5,340 nucleotides of DNA. Source: Rhodospirillales bacterium. Lineage in GTDB: Bacteria > Pseudomonadota > Alphaproteobacteria > Rhodospirillales > JABHCV01. Shown here in pieces: positions 1 through 5,337 of this stretch. The stretch is from the NCBI GenBank assembly GCA_016776705.1, contig JADHSW010000193.1, positions 1-5,340 on the forward strand, written 5' to 3'. The number at the start of each line of letters is the position of its first letter. Positions within the stretch are counted from its first letter, which is position 1. Position numbers and translations under genes: made by a program. The notes under the pieces are model-generated. The model searched no databases and was not told where the DNA came from. It saw only the letters and a list, made by a program, of their open reading frames with translations.

Positions 1-7
1 GTTTTTG

Positions 8-55
8 CCAGAGGGGGTTACTTCCCCCCCTTCCCCCCAGCACCACCCCCTCTGG
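8..55. repeat. Inverted repeat enclosing C-tracts
   Basis: Left arm CCAGAGGGGGT (8-18) is perfectly complementary to right arm ACCCCCTCTGG (45-55), giving an 11-bp stem around a 26-nt loop. The loop carries a 7-C run (24-30) and a 6-C run (33-38), so the G5 run at 13-17 could also pair with either of these instead of C46-50. No T-run follows on either strand, so this is not a standard terminator. The complementary strand has G5, G6 and G7 runs close together and might form a G-quadruplex if the G7 run is split. It lies between an unseen gene to the left and the terminator at 73-100. Its function is unknown. Confidence 0.6.
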
Positions 56-72
56 GTCTCCCTGTTAAACTC

Positions 73-100
73 ACCGGATTTCAAAGTCCGGTTTTTTTTT
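73..100 (+). terminator. Rho-independent terminator of the upstream (off-window) gene
   Basis: ACCGGA (73-78) and TCCGGT (87-92) form a perfect stem. The flanking TT/AG bases can add up to two weaker pairs, and the hairpin runs into nine consecutive T residues (92-100). The T-run is on the + strand only, so it ends a transcript entering from before position 1. On the opposite strand the hairpin is followed by GAGTTT, which is a poor terminator for hisI. Confidence 0.88.
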
Positions 101-136
101 GTCTAAATTTGTCGTTCACCAGAAAGGGGCGGGTGG

Positions 137-526
137 TTACTTTTTATAAAGCTCGTCGGGATCGATTTCGGGCTCGGCGATGGTGGTTATCTCGCCATTT
201 CTAATCGCATTGAAAAAGCAGTTGCGTCGCCCTGTGTGACACGCCACGCCATTTTGGTCGACCAGCACCAGCAGGGTGTCTGCATCGCAATCCCAGCGTA
301 GCTCTTTCAAGGCCTGTTCCTGGCCTGAGCTTTCACCCTTGCGCCAGAGTTTGCCCCGTGAGCGCGAAAAATAACAAACACGCCCGGTCTTGAGGGTTTC
401 GGCGACGGCGTCTGCGTTCATCCAGGCCATCATCAGCACTTCGCCGCTGTCGTGTTGCTGTGCAATAGCCGGAATCAGACCGTCGTCGTTGAATTTCAGG
501 CTGGAAAGCAGGTCTTCGAAGGGCAT
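137..526 (-). CDS. hisI: Phosphoribosyl-AMP cyclohydrolase (HisI)
   Basis: Cytoplasmic enzyme of histidine biosynthesis that opens the adenine ring of phosphoribosyl-AMP to give the ProFAR precursor. The 129-residue product matches the usual size of a monofunctional HisI; no HisE (pyrophosphohydrolase) domain is fused. Visible motifs are the N-terminal GEVLMMAWMN segment (28-37), CYFSRSRGKLWRKGE (51-65), the metal-site block WDCDAD (D79, C80, D81, D83) and ACHTGRRNCFF with C96 and C103. These are the family's expected Mg and Zn ligands and all are present. The frame stays open upstream to an ATG at 640, but that start would run across the pilZ promoter. I chose the ATG at 526 because the HisI homology begins there and AGGGA (537-541, complement) lies 10 nt upstream. 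The next gene, pilZ, is divergent and unrelated. Confidence 0.95.
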   Translation of the reverse strand: MPFEDLLSSLKFNDDGLIPAIAQQHDSGEVLMMAWMNADAVAETLKTGRVCYFSRSRGKLWRKGESSGQEQALKELRWDCDADTLLVLVDQNGVACHTGRRNCFFNAIRNGEITTIAEPEIDPDELYKK

Positions 527-560
527 TGATCTGGGTTCCCTGATTGAGTTGATGCATCCG

Positions 561-589
561 TACATCGAACTTTGTCCGGGCGCTGTCAA
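561..589 (-). promoter_or_regulatory. Candidate hisI promoter
   Basis: On the minus strand a perfect -35 hexamer TTGACA (589 to 584) lies upstream of hisI. With a 17-nt spacer the -10 would be GATGTA (566 to 561), which is a poor match, so the call rests mainly on the -35. Transcription would begin near 554, giving a short leader before the ATG at 526 and excluding the longer reading frame that starts at 640. Confidence 0.3.
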
Positions 590-608
590 CCATTGTAACA
601 GCAGTCGT

Positions 609-636
609 TTGAAAATATTGCTTTTTAAGCTATTAT
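609..636 (+). promoter_or_regulatory. Sigma70-type promoter of the PilZ gene
   Basis: TTGAAA (609-614), a 16-nt spacer, then TATTAT (631-636): each hexamer matches the sigma70 consensus at five of six bases. The predicted start near 643 gives a leader of about 28 nt containing the likely ribosome site AGAGG (656-660), 10 nt before the ATG at 671. Confidence 0.6.
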
Positions 637-670
637 CCACCCTTCAAAAGGTGAAAGAGGCATCAACTAT

Positions 671-1030
671 ATGGTCGAACCTGCCAGTAACAGCGATAAG
701 CGAGTGTATGAAAGGGTCAAGGACCCTGCCATTCGGCTGCAAATTGGCTCGAAAATCTACAGTTCCATAAACTGGAGCCTGGGGGGTGTTCTGATCGATG
801 GATACGAAGGGGGGCTGAGTACAGGCTCGCTCCTGTCGATTACGGAAATTGGCCTTTCACGTGGTGTTATGTCGCCCGTTAAAATAAGTGCACGGGTTAT
901 TCGCGCCAGTGCGGAAGCCAATCTGCTGGCCATTCAGATGTTGGAAATCGATCAATCAGCCTACGCCATTCTGCAAAAACTGCTGACGACGAAGATGCAG
1001 GTCATGAGAGCCCGCCCACAGCACGGATAG
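671..1030 (+). CDS. Small single-domain PilZ protein (predicted c-di-GMP binding)
   Basis: The 119-residue soluble protein has no signal peptide or membrane segment. It carries both halves of the c-di-GMP-binding signature of PilZ domains: RxxxR as R11-V-Y-E-R15 and (D/N)xSxxG as N34-W-S36-L-G-G39. Alternating hydrophobic strands follow (for example VLIDGY, VKISARVIRA, LLAIQML), as expected for the PilZ beta-barrel, then a C-terminal helix (about 95-112). The domain fills the whole protein, so it is probably a stand-alone c-di-GMP receptor or adaptor; its target, such as motility or polysaccharide synthesis, cannot be read from this context. It has its own promoter and AGAGG ribosome site. 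It converges on znuA with only 5 bp between the stop codons and no visible terminator. Family assignment is good; c-di-GMP binding is inferred from the intact motifs. Confidence 0.85.
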   Translation: MVEPASNSDKRVYERVKDPAIRLQIGSKIYSSINWSLGGVLIDGYEGGLSTGSLLSITEIGLSRGVMSPVKISARVIRASAEANLLAIQMLEIDQSAYAILQKLLTTKMQVMRARPQHG

Positions 1031-1035
1031 ATTTT

Positions 1036-1887
1036 TTAGCGCAGGCACGCAGTGACAGCAGCAATGTTGTTTTCCATCATTTGAAAATACAGGTCCGCCC
1101 CTGGTGCTAAAGCCGAGCCCAGGGGGTCTAGTTCAAGCTCTTTCATCTGGTCTTGTCCCTCCATCACCGTCGCCAGCAGGGGTGAGGCAAATTGCGGTTC
1201 GCGAAACAGGCAGCGTACCTCGCGTTCCTTGATCAGACGACGAATGGCGCTAATCCCATTGGCCCCCGGCGGGCGTTCCGGGTTTAAGGCGACGGTCCCG
1301 GAAATGCTGAGGCCAAAGGCCGTGGCAAAATGTCCCCATGCATCATGGAAAACCAGAAATGGTTTTTGACCAAGGGGGCGCAATTGCCTGTTTCCCTCAG
1401 CATGCAAGGCATCGAGTCGAACTTTCAATCTGGCGGCATTTGATTTGTAGGTTTTACCATGATCGGGATCAGCTTCGATGAGCGCCATCAGCACCCTGTC
1501 AACAATGGAAACCGCCAATACCGGTGAAAGCCATTGATGGGGGTCTTGGGCGGGTTCAGGAACCAGAGTCACGATCCTGGATTTTTCTGATAAAGCCATG
1601 AGCGGTTTCTGCAGAAACATCTCCAATCCCGGTCCAACCCAAATAATGACATCCGAGCGGCTGAGGCCGCGGGCATCGGAGGGTTTCATGCTGTAGGTGT
1701 GGGGCGAGCGGCTGCCTTTTACGATCAGGGAAGGAACCGAGACGCCGTTCATGATTTCGCTAACCAGTGAATGAATGGGCTTGATGGAAACGCTGACGGA
1801 CGGGGCCTTTGCCGCCGCCCCGGAATGCACACTGAACAATCCCATCATAAAAAGAAGACAGGGGATAATTATCTTGTAGCGGGGCAT
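1036..1887 (-). CDS. znuA: Zinc ABC transporter, periplasmic zinc-binding protein (ZnuA)
   Basis: Captures Zn(II) in the periplasm and delivers it to the ZnuBC transporter. The 283-residue precursor has a typical Sec signal peptide: basic MPRYK, hydrophobic core 6-20, and SGAAA with cleavage likely near residues 25-26. The metal-ligand histidines of this family (cluster A-I) appear as H63 in SPHTYSMKP, H117 in DPHQWLSP and H181 in VFHDAW; REPQF (229-233) supplies the conserved acidic C-terminal motif. C226 and C281 match the positions of the disulfide known in E. coli ZnuA. Unusually, the His/Asp-rich loop normally found just before the second ligand is absent: the sequence goes directly from LVPEPAQ to DPHQW. 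The gene is divergent from zur-znuC-znuB across a Zur operator. The ATG at 1887 has GGAAA a few bases upstream and directly precedes the signal peptide. Confidence 0.95.
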   Translation of the reverse strand: MPRYKIIIPCLLFMMGLFSVHSGAAAKAPSVSVSIKPIHSLVSEIMNGVSVPSLIVKGSRSPHTYSMKPSDARGLSRSDVIIWVGPGLEMFLQKPLMALSEKSRIVTLVPEPAQDPHQWLSPVLAVSIVDRVLMALIEADPDHGKTYKSNAARLKVRLDALHAEGNRQLRPLGQKPFLVFHDAWGHFATAFGLSISGTVALNPERPPGANGISAIRRLIKEREVRCLFREPQFASPLLATVMEGQDQMKELELDPLGSALAPGADLYFQMMENNIAAVTACLR

Positions 1888-1917
1888 GGCAATTTCCGGA
1901 AATAATACGCTGTTATT

Positions 1918-1945
1918 TTGTTATGTTATATTATAACATTATATC
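1918..1945 (+). promoter_or_regulatory. Possible zur-znuCB promoter
   Basis: TTGTTA (1918-1923), a 16-nt spacer and TATATC (1940-1945) form a weak sigma70-like pair, four of six matches each. TATAAC (1932-1937) is an alternative -10 without a good -35. Either choice overlaps the Zur operator and would start transcription after about 1944, upstream of the TTG start at 2010. The exact promoter is uncertain. Confidence 0.35.
1921..1941. promoter_or_regulatory. Zur operator (zinc-responsive repressor site)
   Basis: A perfect 17-bp palindrome, ATGTTATA-T-TATAACAT (1923-1939), is flanked by one mismatch (1922/1940) and then another complementary pair (1921/1941). It closely resembles the Zur consensus known in proteobacteria, with GTTATA and TATAAC half-sites. 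It lies between znuA and zur, covering the znuA -10 and the probable zur promoter, so one site can repress both directions. Its position next to a zur gene and zinc-transport genes makes the assignment strong. Confidence 0.9.
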
Positions 1946-1957
1946 TCCAGCTGTCAT
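1930..1957 (-). promoter_or_regulatory. znuA promoter, overlapped by the Zur operator
   Basis: On the minus strand, -35 ATGACA (1957 to 1952; five of six), a 16-nt spacer and a perfect -10 TATAAT (1935 to 1930). Transcription would start around 1923, leaving a leader of about 36 nt before the znuA ATG. The -10 lies wholly inside the Zur palindrome, so Zur bound there would block RNA polymerase. Confidence 0.65.
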
Positions 1958-1993
1958 AGCCATGCAAGTGGGAATTCAGAATCGGCGGCAATT

Positions 1994-2000
1994 GGTGGAG
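1994..2000 (+). promoter_or_regulatory. Ribosome binding site that decides the zur start
   Basis: GGTGGAG lies 9 nt before the in-frame TTG at 2010. No comparable purine-rich site precedes the in-frame ATG at 1962, and the ATG at 1923 lies inside the Zur operator. Confidence 0.6.
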
Positions 2001-2009
2001 AGCATTGCG

Positions 2010-2477
2010 TTGTTCAAGAAAGACGGCCACAACCATGGGCGCTGTATCGATAGCGCCATGAATACAGCAGTTAACCTGTGTTCCAGGCGCGGTGCGAGGT
2101 TGACGGATTTACGTCGCCGGGTGCTGGAACTGGTCTGGCAAAGCCACCAGCCGGTAGGGGCCTATGAACTTCTTGATATATTAAAAGATGAGCGCCGCAA
2201 CGCCCAGCCGCCGACAGTATATCGCGCACTGGATTTTCTTTTGGAACTGGGGTTGATACACCGCATTGAAAGCCTGAATGCGTACGTGGGCTGCAACTCC
2301 CCCGATACGTCCCATCCCTCACAGTTTTTAATCTGCCGTGATTGCGGCGCCGCCGCCGAAATATCAGATACCCGTCTGGATAGGGCCATATCAGGTTTGG
2401 CGGATGACGCCGGATTTTCAATTGTCAGGCGCACAGTTGAAGTTGAGGGGCAGTGTCCAAACTGTCAGGCTGGATAA
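2010..2477 (+). CDS. zur: Zinc uptake regulator Zur (Fur family repressor)
   Basis: Cytoplasmic Fur-family repressor that binds DNA when loaded with zinc and silences zinc uptake genes. From the TTG start it has 155 residues, normal for Zur. The N-terminal winged helix includes ARLTDLRRRVLELVW (29-43) and the recognition region PPTVYRALDFLLELGLIHRIE (67-87). The C-terminal dimer domain has two CxxC pairs, C109/C112 and C149/C152, for the structural zinc. H84, C95, H102 and E117 align in spacing with the E. coli regulatory zinc ligands H77, C88, H96 and E111. This ligand set favours Zur over Fur. The frame extends upstream to ATGs at 1962 and 1923, but these lack a ribosome site or fall in the operator. 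zur leads an operon with znuC, which starts 7 bp after its stop, and is probably autoregulated. The order znuA / zur-znuC-znuB is the one known from Pseudomonas. Confidence 0.93.
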   Translation: MFKKDGHNHGRCIDSAMNTAVNLCSRRGARLTDLRRRVLELVWQSHQPVGAYELLDILKDERRNAQPPTVYRALDFLLELGLIHRIESLNAYVGCNSPDTSHPSQFLICRDCGAAAEISDTRLDRAISGLADDAGFSIVRRTVEVEGQCPNCQAG

Positions 2478-2484
2478 TCGAACC

Positions 2485-3258
2485 ATGGATAATGTTTTGA
2501 TTGAAGCCAGCGGTATCGATGTTTCTTTCGGCGGCAGACAGGTTCTCCATCAGGGGGAAGCGAAGGTGGGCGAAGGCGAAATCGTCACACTGATTGGACC
2601 CAACGGCGCCGGAAAGACGACGATGGTGCGAGTGATGCTGGGGTTGCATACGCCCGATATGGGGATCGTCACCCGCAAGCCGGGCCTGCGCATTGGTTAC
2701 ATGCCGCAACGCCTGAACATAGACCCGGCCTTGCCGATCAGCGTCATTCGTTTTTTGTCATTGGGAATGTCACGGGGGGATGTTGGGCATGGCTTCCGCC
2801 ACGGGGTGCTCAGGGAAACAGGTGTTGAACATATCGCCGAAAGCCCGATCCAGCAGATATCCGGTGGTGAAATGCAAAGGGTGCTGCTGTCCCGCGCCCT
2901 GCTGCGCAATCCCGACCTGCTTGTTCTGGATGAACCGGTCCAGGGTGTCGATGTCAGTGGTCAGGCGGAACTGTACGCCCTGATTCGGGGTATTCGCGAT
3001 CAGCGGGGGTGCGGCGTGCTGATGGTTTCCCACGACCTGCACATGGTTATGGCGGCGACGGATCATGTTATCTGCCTGAACCAACATGTCTGTTGTGCGG
3101 GGCACCCACAAACCGTTTCACGCCATCCTGAATTTGTTTCCCTGTTTGGGGAAAGTGTCGCTACCGAACTGAGTGTCTATCATCATGACCACGACCACGA
3201 GCACGATGTGCATGGCGACGTCATCTCTCATCACAACCATGGGCACGATCATGTTTGA
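2485..3258 (+). CDS. znuC: Zinc ABC transporter, ATP-binding protein (ZnuC) with His-rich tail
   Basis: ATPase of the inner-membrane zinc importer, working with ZnuB and ZnuA. The 257-residue product shows every nucleotide-binding element: Walker A GPNGAGKTT (38-46), Q-loop Q75 in YMPQR, signature ISGGE (125-129), Walker B LLVLDEP (145-151), D-loop GVD (154-156) and switch H183 in VSHD. After the ATPase core, residues 233-256 form a His/Asp-rich tail with 11 histidines, probably binding Zn in the cytoplasm. Such tails occur in some ZnuC proteins. The frame is open upstream to 2338 inside zur, but homology starts at the ATG at 2485, 7 bp after the zur stop. The ribosome site is weak (TGGA at 2471-2474), suggesting coupling to zur translation. 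The 3' end overlaps the znuB start by 8 bp. Confidence 0.95.
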   Translation: MDNVLIEASGIDVSFGGRQVLHQGEAKVGEGEIVTLIGPNGAGKTTMVRVMLGLHTPDMGIVTRKPGLRIGYMPQRLNIDPALPISVIRFLSLGMSRGDVGHGFRHGVLRETGVEHIAESPIQQISGGEMQRVLLSRALLRNPDLLVLDEPVQGVDVSGQAELYALIRGIRDQRGCGVLMVSHDLHMVMAATDHVICLNQHVCCAGHPQTVSRHPEFVSLFGESVATELSVYHHDHDHEHDVHGDVISHHNHGHDHV

Positions 3259-4057
3259 GGATTTTCTGGTGCGGGCCTTGCTTGCCGGTTGTGCGGTGGC
3301 TGTCGTTGCCGGACCGTTGGGGGCGTTTGTTGTTTGGCGGCGCATGGCGTATTTCGGCGCGACATTGTCCCATTCCGCCCTGTTGGGGATTGCCCTTGGC
3401 CTGTTAATGGGAACCCATCCCATGCTGGGGGTTCTTGCGGTCTGTATCGTCGTCGCCCTGTTAATGGGCCTCAGGCAGTGGCGTGTGGGGTTTCAAATGC
3501 TCAGCGAGGACACCATGCTGGGGATACTCGCCCATGGCACTCTGGCGCTGGGTCTGGTTGTGGTGGCTTTCCTGGATAATGTCCGTTTCGATCTCAACGC
3601 CTATCTGTTCGGCGACATTCTGGCGGTGAGCACCTTTGATCTGTACTGGCTATACGGTGGCGGTGTGGTCGTGGCAGTAGTTCTTGGAGTGCTGTGGCGG
3701 CCCTTGTTGTCGGCCACCGTGCATGAAGAACTGGCCATGGTCGAAGGTGTGCCGGTTCACGCCCTTCGCCTTGTCTATATGTTGATATTGGCTGGCGTTG
3801 TGGCGCTTGCCATGAAGGTTGTCGGCATTCTTCTGGTGACGTCATTGCTGATCATTCCGGCCGCAACCGCGCGCCCGTTGTCCACAACCCCGGAACAAAT
3901 GGGCGTTCTTGCCGCCATAGCCGGGTGCTTGTCCGTTGTGGGCGGGCTGTGGGGGTCGGCCAGTTACGACACTCCGTCCGGCCCATCGATTGTGGTCGCG
4001 GCGCTGATCCTGTTTGTTATTGTCCGGGTTCTGGCTCCGCTCAGGCGTTCAGCCTGA
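3251..4057 (+). CDS. znuB: Zinc ABC transporter, membrane permease (ZnuB)
   Basis: Inner-membrane permease of the zinc importer, ABC-3 family. The 268-residue protein is very hydrophobic, with about eight predicted membrane segments (roughly 9-27, 38-53, 57-74, 90-107, 132-149, 174-200, 217-235, 246-262). Conserved family motifs are LSHSALLGIALG (39-50), the coupling/translocation stretch GILLVTSLLIIPAATAR (192-208) and DTPSGPSIV (240-248). The start is the ATG at 3251, which overlaps the znuC stop by 8 bp; the homology begins at MFEDFLVRALLAG. The frame is open upstream within the znuC His-tail region, but that stretch is a Ser/Thr/Met-rich shadow of His codons. No strong ribosome site is visible, so translation is probably coupled to znuC. 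The last 17 bp overlap metC on the other strand, with no terminator between them. Confidence 0.95.
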   Translation: MFEDFLVRALLAGCAVAVVAGPLGAFVVWRRMAYFGATLSHSALLGIALGLLMGTHPMLGVLAVCIVVALLMGLRQWRVGFQMLSEDTMLGILAHGTLALGLVVVAFLDNVRFDLNAYLFGDILAVSTFDLYWLYGGGVVVAVVLGVLWRPLLSATVHEELAMVEGVPVHALRLVYMLILAGVVALAMKVVGILLVTSLLIIPAATARPLSTTPEQMGVLAAIAGCLSVVGGLWGSASYDTPSGPSIVVAALILFVIVRVLAPLRRSA

Positions 4058-5201
4058 CAAATCCGTCTTCAAGGTCGTCGATAAGGTCTTCAACGGCTTC
4101 CAACCCGGCGTGAACGCGGATCAATTGTCCCGATGTCCAGGGCACGGCAGAGCGTGGCGGGGTCGTCCCATATGGAACCATCAGGCTTTCAAAACCACCC
4201 CAACTGAAGCCCATCTTGAAAAGTTTCATCTCATCAAGCATGGCTGCGACATTATCCTTGCCGAAATTTTCCTTTAGGACAAATCCGAACAACCCGGAAG
4301 AGCCTGTGAAATCCCGCTTCCAGAGTTCATGACCCGGGCACGAGGGCAGGGCGGGGTGCAGGACGCGCTCGACCTCTGGGCGCTGGCTTAACCAGTTGGC
4401 CAGTTTCAGGGCGTTTTCCTGATGAATGGGCAGGCGAGCATTCATCGTGCGCAAACCCCTGAGAGCCATGAAGCAATCATCGGGTGCTGCGCCGTAACCC
4501 AGGTCACGGACTGAATCCCGAATGCGTATGTTATCCTCTTCAGTCATGGCGATGGAACCAAGCATGACGTCAGAATGACCACCGATGTACTTGGTTACGG
4601 CCTGTACGGAAACATCAACGCCAAGGTCTGGCGCACTAAGAAAAATTCCGGCTCCCCAGGTATTGTCCAGGATAACCTTTGCGTCCCCGCCGTGGGCGGC
4701 TTCACATATGGCTGGAACATCCTGGACTTCAAAAGACAGCGAGCCAGGGGATTCAGTAAATACGACTTTGGTTTCGGGGCGCATCAACGCGGCGATGCCC
4801 GCACCGATTTGCGGATCGTAAAATGTTGTCTCGACACCGAAGCGTTTCAGCATTTCGTCGCAGAAGCGGCGGGTCGGACCATATACACTGTCCACCATCA
4901 ACAGGTGATCGCCCTTTTCAAGGAAGGCCAGCAGGGCGGCGCAAATGGCTGCTAACCCTGACGGGACGACGACACAGTGAGGATAGCCTTCAAGCTCCGC
5001 CACGGCTTCTTGCAGGGCGAAGGTAGTAGGTGTCCCATACAGCCCGTAATAAACGGCGTCATATCGATTTGCGATGCCTTTTTCCAGTGCGGCAACCGTT
5101 GGAAAAAGCACTGTTGAGGCATGGTAAACCGGGGGGTTGACGATACCAAAATTGGCTTCAGGGTTCCGCCCCGCATTGATCAGTTTTGTTTGTTTTTTCA
5201 T
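4041..5201 (-). CDS. metC: Cystathionine beta-lyase (MetC), PLP-dependent
   Basis: Cytoplasmic PLP enzyme of the Cys/Met-metabolism family. It cleaves cystathionine to homocysteine, pyruvate and ammonia in methionine synthesis, and may also act on cystine. The 386-residue sequence is collinear with E. coli MetC: Y52 in VYYGLYGTPT, PSGLAAI (80-86), Y107 in DSVYGP, TESPGS (149-154), D179 in LDNTWGAG, the PLP lysine K204 in QAVTKYIGGHSD, KRDFTGSSGLF (295-305), SWGGFESL (333-340) and R362 in LIRVHAGLE. The SWGGFES and KRDFTGSSG motifs favour beta-lyase over cystathionine gamma-synthase or gamma-lyase. The start ATG at 5201 has AGGAG at 5215-5219 (complement), a longish 13-nt spacing, and no alternative in-frame start close by. 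It converges on znuB and is not functionally linked to zinc uptake. Confidence 0.94.
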   Translation of the reverse strand: MKKQTKLINAGRNPEANFGIVNPPVYHASTVLFPTVAALEKGIANRYDAVYYGLYGTPTTFALQEAVAELEGYPHCVVVPSGLAAICAALLAFLEKGDHLLMVDSVYGPTRRFCDEMLKRFGVETTFYDPQIGAGIAALMRPETKVVFTESPGSLSFEVQDVPAICEAAHGGDAKVILDNTWGAGIFLSAPDLGVDVSVQAVTKYIGGHSDVMLGSIAMTEEDNIRIRDSVRDLGYGAAPDDCFMALRGLRTMNARLPIHQENALKLANWLSQRPEVERVLHPALPSCPGHELWKRDFTGSSGLFGFVLKENFGKDNVAAMLDEMKLFKMGFSWGGFESLMVPYGTTPPRSAVPWTSGQLIRVHAGLEAVEDLIDDLEDGFVRLNA

Positions 5202-5251
5202 TTGCTTGAATCTTCTCCTGAGGCGGGGCGAATATCGGCGGGGATAATGCC

Positions 5252-5284
5252 AATTTTCCCTCCAGTAAGCCAGACTGGAAAATT
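5252..5284. repeat. Imperfect inverted repeat in the metC leader
   Basis: AATTTT (5252-5257) plus CCAGT (5262-5266) pairs with ACTGGAAAATT (5274-5284), giving an 11-bp stem interrupted by a 4-nt bulge (CCCT, 5258-5261) and a 7-nt loop. The inner TCCAGT/ACTGGA (5261-5266/5274-5279) is a perfect 6-bp pair. It could be an operator or an RNA hairpin in the metC leader. No T-run follows it on the minus strand, so a terminator is unlikely. Confidence 0.45.
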
Positions 5285-5290
5285 AAAACG

Positions 5291-5337
5291 GTAAAAAAGT
5301 AATGAAAAGATGGTTTCGAATAAGTAAAAAAATGAAA
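5291..5337. repeat. Short imperfect direct repeat upstream of metC
   Basis: GTAAAAAA occurs at 5291-5298 and 5324-5331, followed in both copies by AATGAAA (5301-5307 and 5331-5337). The first copy has an extra GTA. The copies lie about three helical turns apart in A-rich DNA. Chance similarity in low-complexity sequence is possible. Confidence 0.3.

Noticed and set aside
390..770. 126-residue + strand open frame
   Set aside because: It is antisense to hisI at its start and out of frame with pilZ at its end; no domain or ribosome site. HisI and PilZ explain both sections.
137..1030. hisI and pilZ as parts of the zinc regulon
   Set aside because: No second Zur-like palindrome is visible near either gene, and their products have no known link to zinc uptake.
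2071..2421. 116-residue minus-strand open frame opposite zur
   Set aside because: Arg/Pro-rich composition typical of an antisense shadow; Zur on the + strand has all expected ligands.
2338..2484. N-terminal extension of ZnuC inside zur
   Set aside because: It overlaps the conserved C-terminal cysteine region of Zur and has no ABC-ATPase similarity; the ATPase homology begins at the ATG at 2485.
4575..4955. 126-residue + strand open frame
   Set aside because: It lies wholly antisense to the metC catalytic core, including the PLP lysine region, and shows no domain of its own.
5248..5278. Sigma54 promoter for metC
   Set aside because: A TGG...TTGGCA pattern occurs on the minus strand, but the GG to GC spacing is 11 rather than 10 and the TGGCAC half is poor.
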